Origin: Bacteroidales bacterium UBA3824
Lineage (GTDB): Bacteria; Bacteroidota; Bacteroidia; Bacteroidales; UBA3824
Direction: 5' to 3'
DNA length: 6,323 bases
Assembly (NCBI GenBank): GCA_002393195.1
Contig: DGIK01000028.1
Span: forward strand, 1-6,323
Each line of letters opens with the position of its first letter. Within the stretch, counting starts at the first letter, position 1. Below the pieces are notes generated by a model. The model saw only the letters and a list, made by a program, of their open reading frames with translations. It ran no database searches and was not told the DNA's origin. The translations under genes were made by a program, and so were the position numbers. Shown here piece by piece: positions 1-5,640 of this stretch.

Positions 1-2
1 GT

Positions 3-1157
3 GTCTTTTGGGGCGTGTTTATGCTTGTGGCGTTGTTGGGCGGCGGACAGGGTATGAAACAGATGCTCAACAGCAATTTTGCGGGCTTTGCGACCAATTC
101 GGCAATGATGTTTTCTCATCAAACCACAAAACCCTACAAAGGCTTCCGCAAAGGCCGTTGGTGGAGTATGGAAATCAATGACATTCAACGCCTTAAAACC
201 AATGTCAGCGAACTCGACGTCGTAACCCCGATGCTGTTTGCAAGCGGCGGCAATGCCATCTACAACGACCGCAAAGCCGAGGTTGGAATCACCGGCAACG
301 CTCCCGACTATCGTTTCATCACGGGTCCAAAAATGCGTTTCGGGCGTTACATCAACAATGTTGATATGCTCCAAAAACGCAAAGTGTGCGTCATCGGCAA
401 AAAGACTTATCAAGAACTTTTCCCCGACGGCAGCGACCCTTGCGGCAAACGTATTGAGGTCAACGGTATTCATTATCAGATAGTTGGCGTTGATTGGAAC
501 GTTACAGGCGGCATATCGTTTGGCAGTGCGCCCGGCACTAATATGATAGTACCGATTACCGTGATGCAACAAATTATGCACCGTGGCAACCGCGTTGATA
601 TGATAGCCGTAACAGCCAAAAAAGGCGTTGTTATGAGCGATATAATCCCCAAAATGCGCGAAACAATGGCACGCGCCCACTCTTTTGACCCCACTGACAA
701 TCAGGCAGTTGAGGTGATGAACACCGAAGTCCTGTTCCAAATGATTGAAGGAATGTTTACGGGTGTCAACATAATGATAATTATGGTGGGCATCGGAACA
801 TTGTTGGCGGGCGCAATCGGCGTCAGCAACATTATGATGGTAACGGTCAAGGAACGCACCACGGAAATTGGCATCCGCCGCGCAATTGGAGCGACGCCGC
901 GAATAATTCTCGGTCAGATAATTGGCGAAAGCATCGTCCTGACTTTGGTTGCGGGAATGTGCGGAATAATTTTCGCGGTGCTGATACTTCAAGGAATGGA
1001 AAGTATGCCGACGGAACGCCCCGCGCATTTCCAAATTGGATTTTGGACGGCTGTCGCCACAGCAATCGGCGTAAGCATCGTCGGCGTCCTGGCTGGCCTC
1101 GCCCCCGCCCTCCGCGCAATGGCAATCAAGCCCGTGGACGCAATGCGAGAAGAATGA
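3..1157 (+). CDS. MacB-type ABC transporter permease (5' partial)
   Basis: This is an inner-membrane permease of the MacB/FtsX family. Such proteins couple ATP hydrolysis by a partner subunit to export through a periplasmic adaptor and an outer membrane channel. The reading frame is open to the window edge and begins inside the first membrane helix (VFWGVFMLVALLGG), so I treat it as truncated; roughly 20 N-terminal residues are probably missing. Counting from the GTG at position 15, residues 1-10 end helix 1, and about 15-240 form the MacB periplasmic core domain. Residues 250-275 and 300-325 are membrane helices, and 343-368 is the last. The FtsX-family cytoplasmic signature ERTTEIGIRRAIGATP is at 280-295, and the chain ends KPVDAMREE, typical of the family. 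There is no fused ATPase domain, unlike E. coli MacB, so a separate ABC ATPase is needed; none is encoded here. The adaptor and channel genes follow on the same strand. The exported substrate cannot be inferred. Confidence 0.93.
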   Translation, partial: VFWGVFMLVALLGGGQGMKQMLNSNFAGFATNSAMMFSHQTTKPYKGFRKGRWWSMEINDIQRLKTNVSELDVVTPMLFASGGNAIYNDRKAEVGITGNAPDYRFITGPKMRFGRYINNVDMLQKRKVCVIGKKTYQELFPDGSDPCGKRIEVNGIHYQIVGVDWNVTGGISFGSAPGTNMIVPITVMQQIMHRGNRVDMIAVTAKKGVVMSDIIPKMRETMARAHSFDPTDNQAVEVMNTEVLFQMIEGMFTGVNIMIIMVGIGTLLAGAIGVSNIMMVTVKERTTEIGIRRAIGATPRIILGQIIGESIVLTLVAGMCGIIFAVLILQGMESMPTERPAHFQIGFWTAVATAIGVSIVGVLAGLAPALRAMAIKPVDAMREE

Positions 1158-1378
1158 TGGACTTCTCACCGAATGAAACAAATATAACTAATTTTTTTGA
1201 CAAATAAATTATAATTCAACAAGTTGAACTATAATTTTACGAATTTAACAAATTAAGATTCATTAGTTTAATTGGCTGTTGCTTGCAACATTTGTTCAAA
1301 AATAAAAATTGGTTTGATTGGTTAAATTCGGTGATAAAAAATAATTAAGTTGTAAACAATTAAAACACAATTATAAAA
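1158..1378. other. AT-rich gap between permease and adaptor genes
   Basis: This gap is very AT-rich and encodes no convincing protein. It holds a strong imperfect palindrome (1206-1237, listed separately) and a short one, GTTGC-TT-GCAAC (1278-1289). TAAATTCG at 1323-1330 differs by one base from the Bacteroidota -7 box (TAnnTTTG), but no TTTG lies at the right distance upstream, so I do not call a promoter. It is therefore unclear whether the adaptor is cotranscribed with the permease or has its own start. The leader before the adaptor ATG is A-rich with no Shine-Dalgarno sequence. Confidence 0.6.
1206..1237. promoter_or_regulatory. 32-bp near-perfect palindrome, possible operator or hairpin
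   Basis: The 15-base arms match at 14 of 15 positions around a 2-base AA centre. The core TTCAACAAGTTGAA is itself symmetric, flanked by AAATTATA and TATAATTT. It lies 49 bp after the permease stop and about 140 bp before the adaptor start. A 2-base loop is tight for RNA, and the following T run is short, so a dimeric-repressor operator is at least as plausible as a terminator. The symmetry is seen directly; the role is inferred. Confidence 0.5.
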
Positions 1379-2479
1379 ATGAAAAAATTTATTATCATAG
1401 CAATTTTAGTGCTTATCTTCATAGGAACGTTTGTTTTCCTGTGGGGAAAATCGCAGCCAGAAGTGATTGAATACGAAGAAGTTCATCCATCAATCGGCAC
1501 TGTCAGCAAATCAACAATCGTTACCGGCAAGATTGAGCCGAGGAACGAAGTAAACGTGAAACCACAGATTTCGGGCATCATCACCGAAATCCTCAAAGAA
1601 CCCGGACACAAGGTTGCCAAGGGCGATGTGATTGCAAAAATCACCGTAATTCCCGACATGGGTCAACTCTCGAGCGCAGAGAGCCGCGTGCGCCTTGCTG
1701 AAATCAACCTCAAACAGGTGGAAACCGATTTCAAACGCGACGAAAACCTTTACAAACAGCAACTTATCTCCGCCAACGAGTATGAAAAATCGGCTCAGCA
1801 ACTCAAACAGGCTCGCGAGGAAAAATCCGCCGCCGAGGACGCTTTACAGGTTGTCAAGGAAGGTTTTTCAAAGACTAATGCAAGCGCGTCGAGCACTTTG
1901 ATACGCTCCACAATTTCGGGCGTCATTTTGGATATTCCCGTCAAGGTTGGCAATTCTGTCATCAATTCCAACTCCTTCAACGACGGCACCACAATCGCCA
2001 CAATCGCCAATATGAACGACCTGATTTTCAGGGGCAACATCGATGAAACCGAGGTAGGACAAATCGTGGAAGGTATGCCGATGAAGATAACGATTGGCGC
2101 GTTGCAGGACTCGCAGTTTGACGCGGTTTTGGAATACATTTCACCCAAGGCAACCGAAAGCAACGGCGCAAACCAGTTTGAAATCAAGGCTGCAATGCGT
2201 GTAAAAGACGACAGCAAAATCCGTTCTGGATACAGCGCAAACGCCGAAATTGTACTTGCAAAAGTTGAAAACGTGGTCGTAGTTCCCGAAAGCGTCTTGG
2301 AGTTTGAAGGCGACAGCACATTTGTCCTCATTCCCGACGGCACCACCACTGACGGCACAAAAAATTACACCCGCAAAAGCGTCTCCACCGGCCTCTCCGA
2401 CGGCGTAAACATCGAAGTAAAATCCGGCATCGACACCACCGCAACCGTCCGTGGCTCACAGATAATCAAGGAAGAATAA
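1379..2479 (+). CDS. MacA/HlyD-type periplasmic adaptor (membrane fusion protein)
   Basis: This is the periplasmic adaptor of a tripartite efflux pump. It would bridge the inner-membrane permease encoded just upstream and the outer membrane channel encoded just downstream. The 366-residue length is normal for the family. Residues 4-22 form an N-terminal membrane anchor (FIIIAILVLIFIGTFVFLW); there is no lipobox cysteine. The split lipoyl domain is seen as VKPQISGIITEILKEPG (60-76) and STISGVILDIPVKVGN (177-192). Between them, about 97-160 is a charged, Lys/Glu/Gln-rich helical hairpin expected to be coiled coil and to contact the channel tip. The beta-barrel domain covers about 210-290 (NMNDLIFRGNIDETEVGQI), and the membrane-proximal domain about 295-366 (VVVVPESVLEF). 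The ATG at 1379 is chosen because the membrane anchor starts right after it. Substrate specificity is not visible. Confidence 0.93.
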   Translation: MKKFIIIAILVLIFIGTFVFLWGKSQPEVIEYEEVHPSIGTVSKSTIVTGKIEPRNEVNVKPQISGIITEILKEPGHKVAKGDVIAKITVIPDMGQLSSAESRVRLAEINLKQVETDFKRDENLYKQQLISANEYEKSAQQLKQAREEKSAAEDALQVVKEGFSKTNASASSTLIRSTISGVILDIPVKVGNSVINSNSFNDGTTIATIANMNDLIFRGNIDETEVGQIVEGMPMKITIGALQDSQFDAVLEYISPKATESNGANQFEIKAAMRVKDDSKIRSGYSANAEIVLAKVENVVVVPESVLEFEGDSTFVLIPDGTTTDGTKNYTRKSVSTGLSDGVNIEVKSGIDTTATVRGSQIIKEE

Positions 2480-2483
2480 TTTA

Positions 2484-2563
2484 ATTTTTTACAACGAATT
2501 AAACGAATTAAACAAATATAAAAAAAGAAATTCGTTCCATTCGTTTAATTCGTTGTTAAAAAT
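2484..2563. repeat. Long inverted repeat built of 9-bp units between adaptor and channel genes
   Basis: Bases 2491-2508 and 2539-2556 are perfect 18-bp inverted copies. With one mismatch the pairing extends to 2484-2508 against 2539-2563 (24 of 25), and further broken pairing continues inwards. The arms consist of short direct iterations: ATTCGTTCC, ATTCGTTTA and ATTCGTTGT run end to end at 2530-2556. It nearly fills the 99-bp gap, ending 15 bp before the channel ATG. It lacks a T run after the 3' arm, so it is not a classical terminator. It could be a transcript-stabilising or attenuating hairpin, or a dispersed intergenic repeat. Confidence 0.7.
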
Positions 2564-2578
2564 CAAAAACTATCAGCA

Positions 2579-3904
2579 ATGAAAAGAGTTATAACCATCA
2601 TATTTTCAGCGGTTTTGATGACGACAACCGCCACTGCGCAGACCCGTGAATGGACGTTGCAGGAGTGCACGAATTACGCCGTTGAAAACAACCTTTCGGT
2701 AAAGCGCACCGAAGACAACCTCCACCGTCAGGAAATCCAATTGAACTCCGCCCAAAACGCCTATTTGCCGAGCGTCAATGCGAGTGTGGATCAGAATTTT
2801 TCGTTTGGTCGCGGTCTTACAGCCGACAACACTTATTCAAACACCAACACACGTTCCACATCGTTCAGCCTGGGGGCAAGCGTCAATTTGTTCAATGGTT
2901 TTCAGACCAAAAACAATGTGGAACTCAGCAAACTTAATCTTGCCGCATCAACCGCCGACCTCGAAAAGGCTAAAAATGACATCCGTATTCAGGTTGCGCA
3001 ATCATACGTGCAAATCCTTTACGATATGGAAATTGAGGACGTTGCCCGCCGTCAGATTTCGATTGATTCGGCGCAAGTGGCACGTTTGGAGGCGTTTGTA
3101 AACAACGGCAAGGCGTCCGAGGCTGAACTTTCGCAGCAACGTGCATCCCTTGCAAACAGCACCCTGACGCTCACGCAAGCCATCAACAACAAAAAACTCG
3201 CGCTCCTGACCCTCGCCCAAATTTTGGAACTGCCCAACGCCGACGATTTTGCAATTGTGCGCCCCGACACTTCTTCAATGCGCCCCGAACCAATCGTAAT
3301 GCCCAACGACTCAGCAAGTTCCATCAATTACCAAAGGCCTGAGATTTTGGCGGAGGAAATCCGTCTTGAAGCCACTGAATACAACCTGAAAATTGCCAAA
3401 GGTCAAGCATTGCCGACGCTGAATTTGAGCGCGGGAATGGGTACGAATTATTACAATTCGAGCAATGGTTTTAAGGTTGAATCGTTTGGCAAACAACTTG
3501 ACAACAATTTCAGCCAATATGTTGGTCTCAACCTTAACATCCCGATTTTCAACCGTTTCCAAGTCCGTAACAACATCCGCGACGTCCGCATTCAGCAATA
3601 TTCTCAACAGCACAACCTCGACCTCGCTCGCAAAAACTTGTACAAGGAAATTCAGCAAGTAACCCTCAACGCCGAAAATGCCACGGCGAAAGTTGCCGCC
3701 GCCCGCGAAGCCGTCCGCAATTCCGAGACCGCCTTCCGCCTCGCCCAAGCGAAGTATGAAAACGGCAAATCAACAATCACCGAGTTCAACGAATCCAAAA
3801 ACTCCTTCCTAAAATCCCAATCCGACCTCGCCCAAGCCATCTACGAAAATATGTACAACACAATGTTGCTCAGATGGTATCAAGGGGAAGAAATGGGTTG
3901 GTAA
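2579..3904 (+). CDS. TolC-family outer membrane efflux channel
   Basis: This encodes the outer membrane component of the pump, a trimeric beta-barrel with a long periplasmic alpha-helical tunnel. The protein has 441 residues, normal for the family. Residues 1-20 are a signal peptide ending TATA, with likely cleavage before QTREW. The mature N-terminus has the family's WTLQECTNYAVENN segment. The two-fold internal repeat of OEP domains is visible: helices around 45-62 and 125-205 with a beta segment about 63-115 (SFSLGASVNLFNGF), then helices around 255-275 and 340-432 with a second beta segment about 278-325 (GLNLNIPIFNRFQVRNNI). The C-terminal helix is rich in Ala, Gln and Lys. The chain ends YNTMLLRWYQGEEMGW, and these 16 codons are repeated after the next gene. 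It is probably cotranscribed with the adaptor, 99 bp upstream across a long hairpin. The ATG is followed directly by the signal peptide, which supports this start. Confidence 0.94.
   Translation: MKRVITIIFSAVLMTTTATAQTREWTLQECTNYAVENNLSVKRTEDNLHRQEIQLNSAQNAYLPSVNASVDQNFSFGRGLTADNTYSNTNTRSTSFSLGASVNLFNGFQTKNNVELSKLNLAASTADLEKAKNDIRIQVAQSYVQILYDMEIEDVARRQISIDSAQVARLEAFVNNGKASEAELSQQRASLANSTLTLTQAINNKKLALLTLAQILELPNADDFAIVRPDTSSMRPEPIVMPNDSASSINYQRPEILAEEIRLEATEYNLKIAKGQALPTLNLSAGMGTNYYNSSNGFKVESFGKQLDNNFSQYVGLNLNIPIFNRFQVRNNIRDVRIQQYSQQHNLDLARKNLYKEIQQVTLNAENATAKVAAAREAVRNSETAFRLAQAKYENGKSTITEFNESKNSFLKSQSDLAQAIYENMYNTMLLRWYQGEEMGW
3853..3904 (+). repeat. 3'-end repeat, copy 1 (end of the TolC-type gene)
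   Basis: These are the last 52 bp of the intact channel gene, including the stop codon. They recur at 5539-5590 with 49 of 52 bases identical, in direct orientation, 1686 bp apart start to start. Mismatches are at 3880 (T/C), 3886 (G/C) and 3898 (T/G), all third codon positions and all synonymous (Tyr, Gly, Gly). Homology stops just after the stop codon. Upstream of 3853 the two contexts differ. Confidence 0.93.
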
Positions 3905-3915
3905 AAGAGAAAAAT

Positions 3916-3960
3916 AAGTTGCCACATCACCCATTTTTAGGGGCAATGTGGCAACTTTTT
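3916..3960 (+). terminator. Rho-independent terminator after the TolC-type gene
   Basis: A perfect 12-bp stem pairs AAGTTGCCACAT (3916-3927) with ATGTGGCAACTT (3946-3957). Inside the loop CCC and GGG can also pair. The 3' arm ends in a T run (3956-3960). It sits 11 bp after the channel stop codon and would end the efflux transcript. The hairpin is also the first unit of the 27-bp-period array. Confidence 0.8.
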
Positions 3961-4025
3961 GTATGCAATAAGTTGCCACATTAACACATTTTAACTATGA
4001 TGTGGCAAATAATATGGGGAAATAA

Positions 4026-4057
4026 TTTGCCACACTAAAAGATTTGGATTAAATTTG
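4026..4057 (+). promoter_or_regulatory. Bacteroidota-type promoter for the ATPase gene
   Basis: TTTG (4026-4029) and TAAATTTG (4050-4057) match the Bacteroidota -33 (TTTG) and -7 (TAnnTTTG) boxes exactly, with 20 bp between them, within the usual spacing. Transcription would start a few bases after 4057, giving a leader of under 20 bases before the ATG at 4080. The -33 box overlaps the last array motif, so a protein bound to the array could compete with or assist RNA polymerase; that part is inference. Confidence 0.72.
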
Positions 4058-4079
4058 TGCCGTACTAATAATCAAGAAA

Positions 4080-5522
4080 ATGGCAGAATTAATTGGCAGA
4101 AAAAACGAAATCAAAGAGTTTAAGCACATTTATAACTCGTCAAAAGCCGAATTTGTGGTTGTTTACGGACGCAGACGTGTTGGCAAGACCTTCATTGTCA
4201 ACCATTTGTATTCGTCGCAAATGTGTTTTTACCATACAGGGCTTTCGCCGATAGAAAAGGAAAACAACACCAAGAAACAACTGCAAAATTTTGCATTTTC
4301 GCTTGCAAGTTATGGGCTCAAAATTGATTCCACACCCGAAAATTGGCTCGAAGCATTTGAACTTTTGAAACAGCTGATTGCAAGCAAAACTGTTGCAAAA
4401 GGCAGGCGTCGCATCATTTTTATCGACGAAATGCCTTGGCTCGACACTCCCAAATCGGGGTTCATTACAGGCTTCGAACACTTTTGGAACGGTTGGGCTG
4501 CCAATCAAAGCGACATTATGCTTATAGTTTGTGGCTCTGCAACATCTTGGATTTCAGACAATTTAGTTAACAATCACGGCGGTTTGTACAATCGTGTCAC
4601 GCGAGAAATCAATCTGAAACCTTTTTCACTTTCGGAGTGCAAGGAGTATTATAAAAAACACAACATCAATTTTGACCGATACGACCAAATCCAATCGTAT
4701 ATGATTTTAGGCGGCATTCCATACTATTTGGATATGTTGTCGCCCGAAAAAAGCCTTGCTCAAAACATTGACAATCTGTTCTTTAAGAAGAATGCAAAAC
4801 TTAGGTTGGAATACGACAGATTGTTTTCGTCGGTATTCGTCAACTCCGACACTTACAAAAAAGTTGTAGGCGTGCTCAAAGAAAAACGCATCGGTTTTAC
4901 GCGCAAAGAAATTTCCCAAAAAACATCCATACCATACGGAGGCGGCTTGTCAAAAATGCTTAATGTATTGGAAACCAACGATTTAATAATTTCGTATATT
5001 CCTTTTGGAATGACCAAGAAAGATACAATGTACAAACTGATTGACCCATATTGTCTTTTTTACAACTTTTTTGCGTCGGAAACCAAAAACGAAAACTTTT
5101 TTTCTGACAACGTTAATACAACCAAACTTAACGCATGGCGGGGCTATGCCTTTGAGGATTTTTGTTTTTCACAAACCGAAAAAATCAAAAATGCGCTTGG
5201 CATCAGCGCGGTGCAGACGTCGATTGCGCCGTTTATCAAAAAAGGCGATTCGGAAGACGACGGCACACAGATAGATATGGTAATCGACCGAGCCGACAGG
5301 GTGATTCACCTCTGCGAAATCAAATTCTACACCGACGATTTCACTCTCACGAAATCATACCTCAAAGAATTGCGGCACAAAATAACAGTTTTGTCGGAAA
5401 CAGTGCAAAAACGTCTGAAATTTGCACCCAACATCCGCCTGACGCTTATAACAACATTCGGTCTCAAAACAAACGAGTATAGCGGCAATTTTCAAAACGT
5501 TGTCACCATCGAAGACTTGTAG
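4080..5522 (+). CDS. AAA+/STAND-type ATPase with C-terminal PD-(D/E)XK-like (DUF234-type) domain
   Basis: This is a 480-residue ATP-binding protein of the ATPase_2/DUF234 type. The family is widespread, fast-evolving and patchily distributed in bacteria and archaea, and its cellular role is not settled. It opens with MAELIGRKNEIKEF, the usual family start. Walker A is GRRRVGKT (30-37). Walker B is IIFIDEMPW (112-120), with D116 and E117. A sensor-1-like GSATSW is at 152-157, and the conserved LGGIPYYL is at 210-217. A winged-helix segment covers about 255-325. The C-terminal domain has WRGYAFEDF (353-361), then IDMVID (398-403) and CEIKFY (412-417), which fit the acidic residue and E-x-K of a PD-(D/E)XK nuclease fold (candidates E359, D399, E413, K415). 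It has its own promoter and appears monocistronic. Its DNA looks more AT-rich than the efflux genes. It is bracketed by two copies of the channel gene's 3' end, which suggests later acquisition. Nuclease activity is inferred only. Confidence 0.88.
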   Translation: MAELIGRKNEIKEFKHIYNSSKAEFVVVYGRRRVGKTFIVNHLYSSQMCFYHTGLSPIEKENNTKKQLQNFAFSLASYGLKIDSTPENWLEAFELLKQLIASKTVAKGRRRIIFIDEMPWLDTPKSGFITGFEHFWNGWAANQSDIMLIVCGSATSWISDNLVNNHGGLYNRVTREINLKPFSLSECKEYYKKHNINFDRYDQIQSYMILGGIPYYLDMLSPEKSLAQNIDNLFFKKNAKLRLEYDRLFSSVFVNSDTYKKVVGVLKEKRIGFTRKEISQKTSIPYGGGLSKMLNVLETNDLIISYIPFGMTKKDTMYKLIDPYCLFYNFFASETKNENFFSDNVNTTKLNAWRGYAFEDFCFSQTEKIKNALGISAVQTSIAPFIKKGDSEDDGTQIDMVIDRADRVIHLCEIKFYTDDFTLTKSYLKELRHKITVLSETVQKRLKFAPNIRLTLITTFGLKTNEYSGNFQNVVTIEDL

Positions 5523-5538
5523 ACTATATATGCAACAG

Positions 5539-5590
5539 GTACAACACAATGTTGCTCAGATGGTACCAAGGCGAAGAAATGGGGTGGTAA
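5539..5590 (+). pseudogene. 3'-end repeat, copy 2: displaced or duplicated end of a TolC-type gene
   Basis: This 52-bp segment begins 16 bp after the ATPase stop codon. In its own frame it encodes YNTMLLRWYQGEEMGW plus a stop, the exact C-terminus of the channel protein encoded at 2579-3904. DNA identity to copy 1 is 49 of 52, with only synonymous third-position differences. That pattern indicates the two copies diverged while both still served as coding sequence, rather than one decaying as debris. No start codon or further TolC sequence precedes it, so it is not an expressed gene. I read it as a gene end separated from its body by the ATPase module. Confidence 0.9.
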
Positions 5591-5597
5591 TTATATG

Positions 5598-5640
5598 AAA
5601 ACAAAATCGGCTGCCAATTACGACAGCCGATAATCGTTTT
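5598..5640. terminator. Bidirectional terminator between convergent genes
   Basis: A perfect 8-bp stem, ATCGGCTG (5606-5613) with CAGCCGAT (5624-5631), encloses a 10-base loop. It is flanked by AAAAC (5598-5602) and GTTTT (5636-5640), which are also complementary. Read on the - strand the stem is followed by a T-rich tract, a good terminator for the leftward gene. On the + strand the T run (5637-5640) is shorter, but it can serve the ATPase transcript. If the duplicated gene end is ancestral here, this would once have been the channel gene's own terminator. Confidence 0.72.

Larger units (their letters stand above)
3915..4076. repeat. Palindromic array with 27-bp period (three 54-bp units, last degenerate)
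   Basis: The motif TTGCCACAT and its reverse complement alternate at exact 27-bp steps. It is direct at 3919, inverted at 3946, direct at 3973, inverted at 4000, and direct with one change at 4027. Read as tandem 54-bp units (3915-3968, 3969-4022, 4023-4076), units 1 and 2 share their first 13 bases and the inverted motif, while the bases between have diverged. Unit 3 keeps only its left part clearly. Unit 1 forms a terminator hairpin, and unit 3 overlaps the promoter of the ATPase gene. The array fills nearly the whole gap between the channel and ATPase genes. Confidence 0.85.

Noticed and set aside
847..1125. Open frame on the - strand inside the permease gene
   Set aside because: It overlaps the strongly conserved FtsX region on the + strand. 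Its Arg/Gly-rich product matches no family I recognise, as expected of an antisense shadow.
1278..1289. Short palindrome GTTGC-TT-GCAAC as a terminator or operator
   Set aside because: Arms of five bases with no T run are too weak to call by themselves in such AT-rich DNA.
1323..1330. TAAATTCG as a -7 promoter box for the adaptor gene
   Set aside because: It has one mismatch, and no TTTG box lies 19-21 bp upstream; the nearest TTTG motifs are 6 and 28 bp away.
1795..2358. 187-codon open frame on the - strand inside the adaptor gene
   Set aside because: It is antisense to a clear membrane fusion protein with all domains in place, and its product has no recognisable motifs.
3311..3748. 145-codon open frame on the - strand inside the channel gene
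   Set aside because: It is antisense to conserved TolC helices and beta segments, and its composition is typical of a shadow frame.
3915..4076. Possible CRISPR array from regularly spaced repeats
   Set aside because: The motif is only 9 bp, alternates in orientation, and the intervening sequence is about 18 bp. CRISPR repeats are longer and all in one direction, and no cas genes are present.
5530..5598. Short reading frame starting at the ATG just after the ATPase gene
   Set aside because: It runs about 22 codons in a different frame from the TolC-encoding one and gives a low-complexity peptide with Gln and Arg runs. The segment is better explained as the duplicated gene end.
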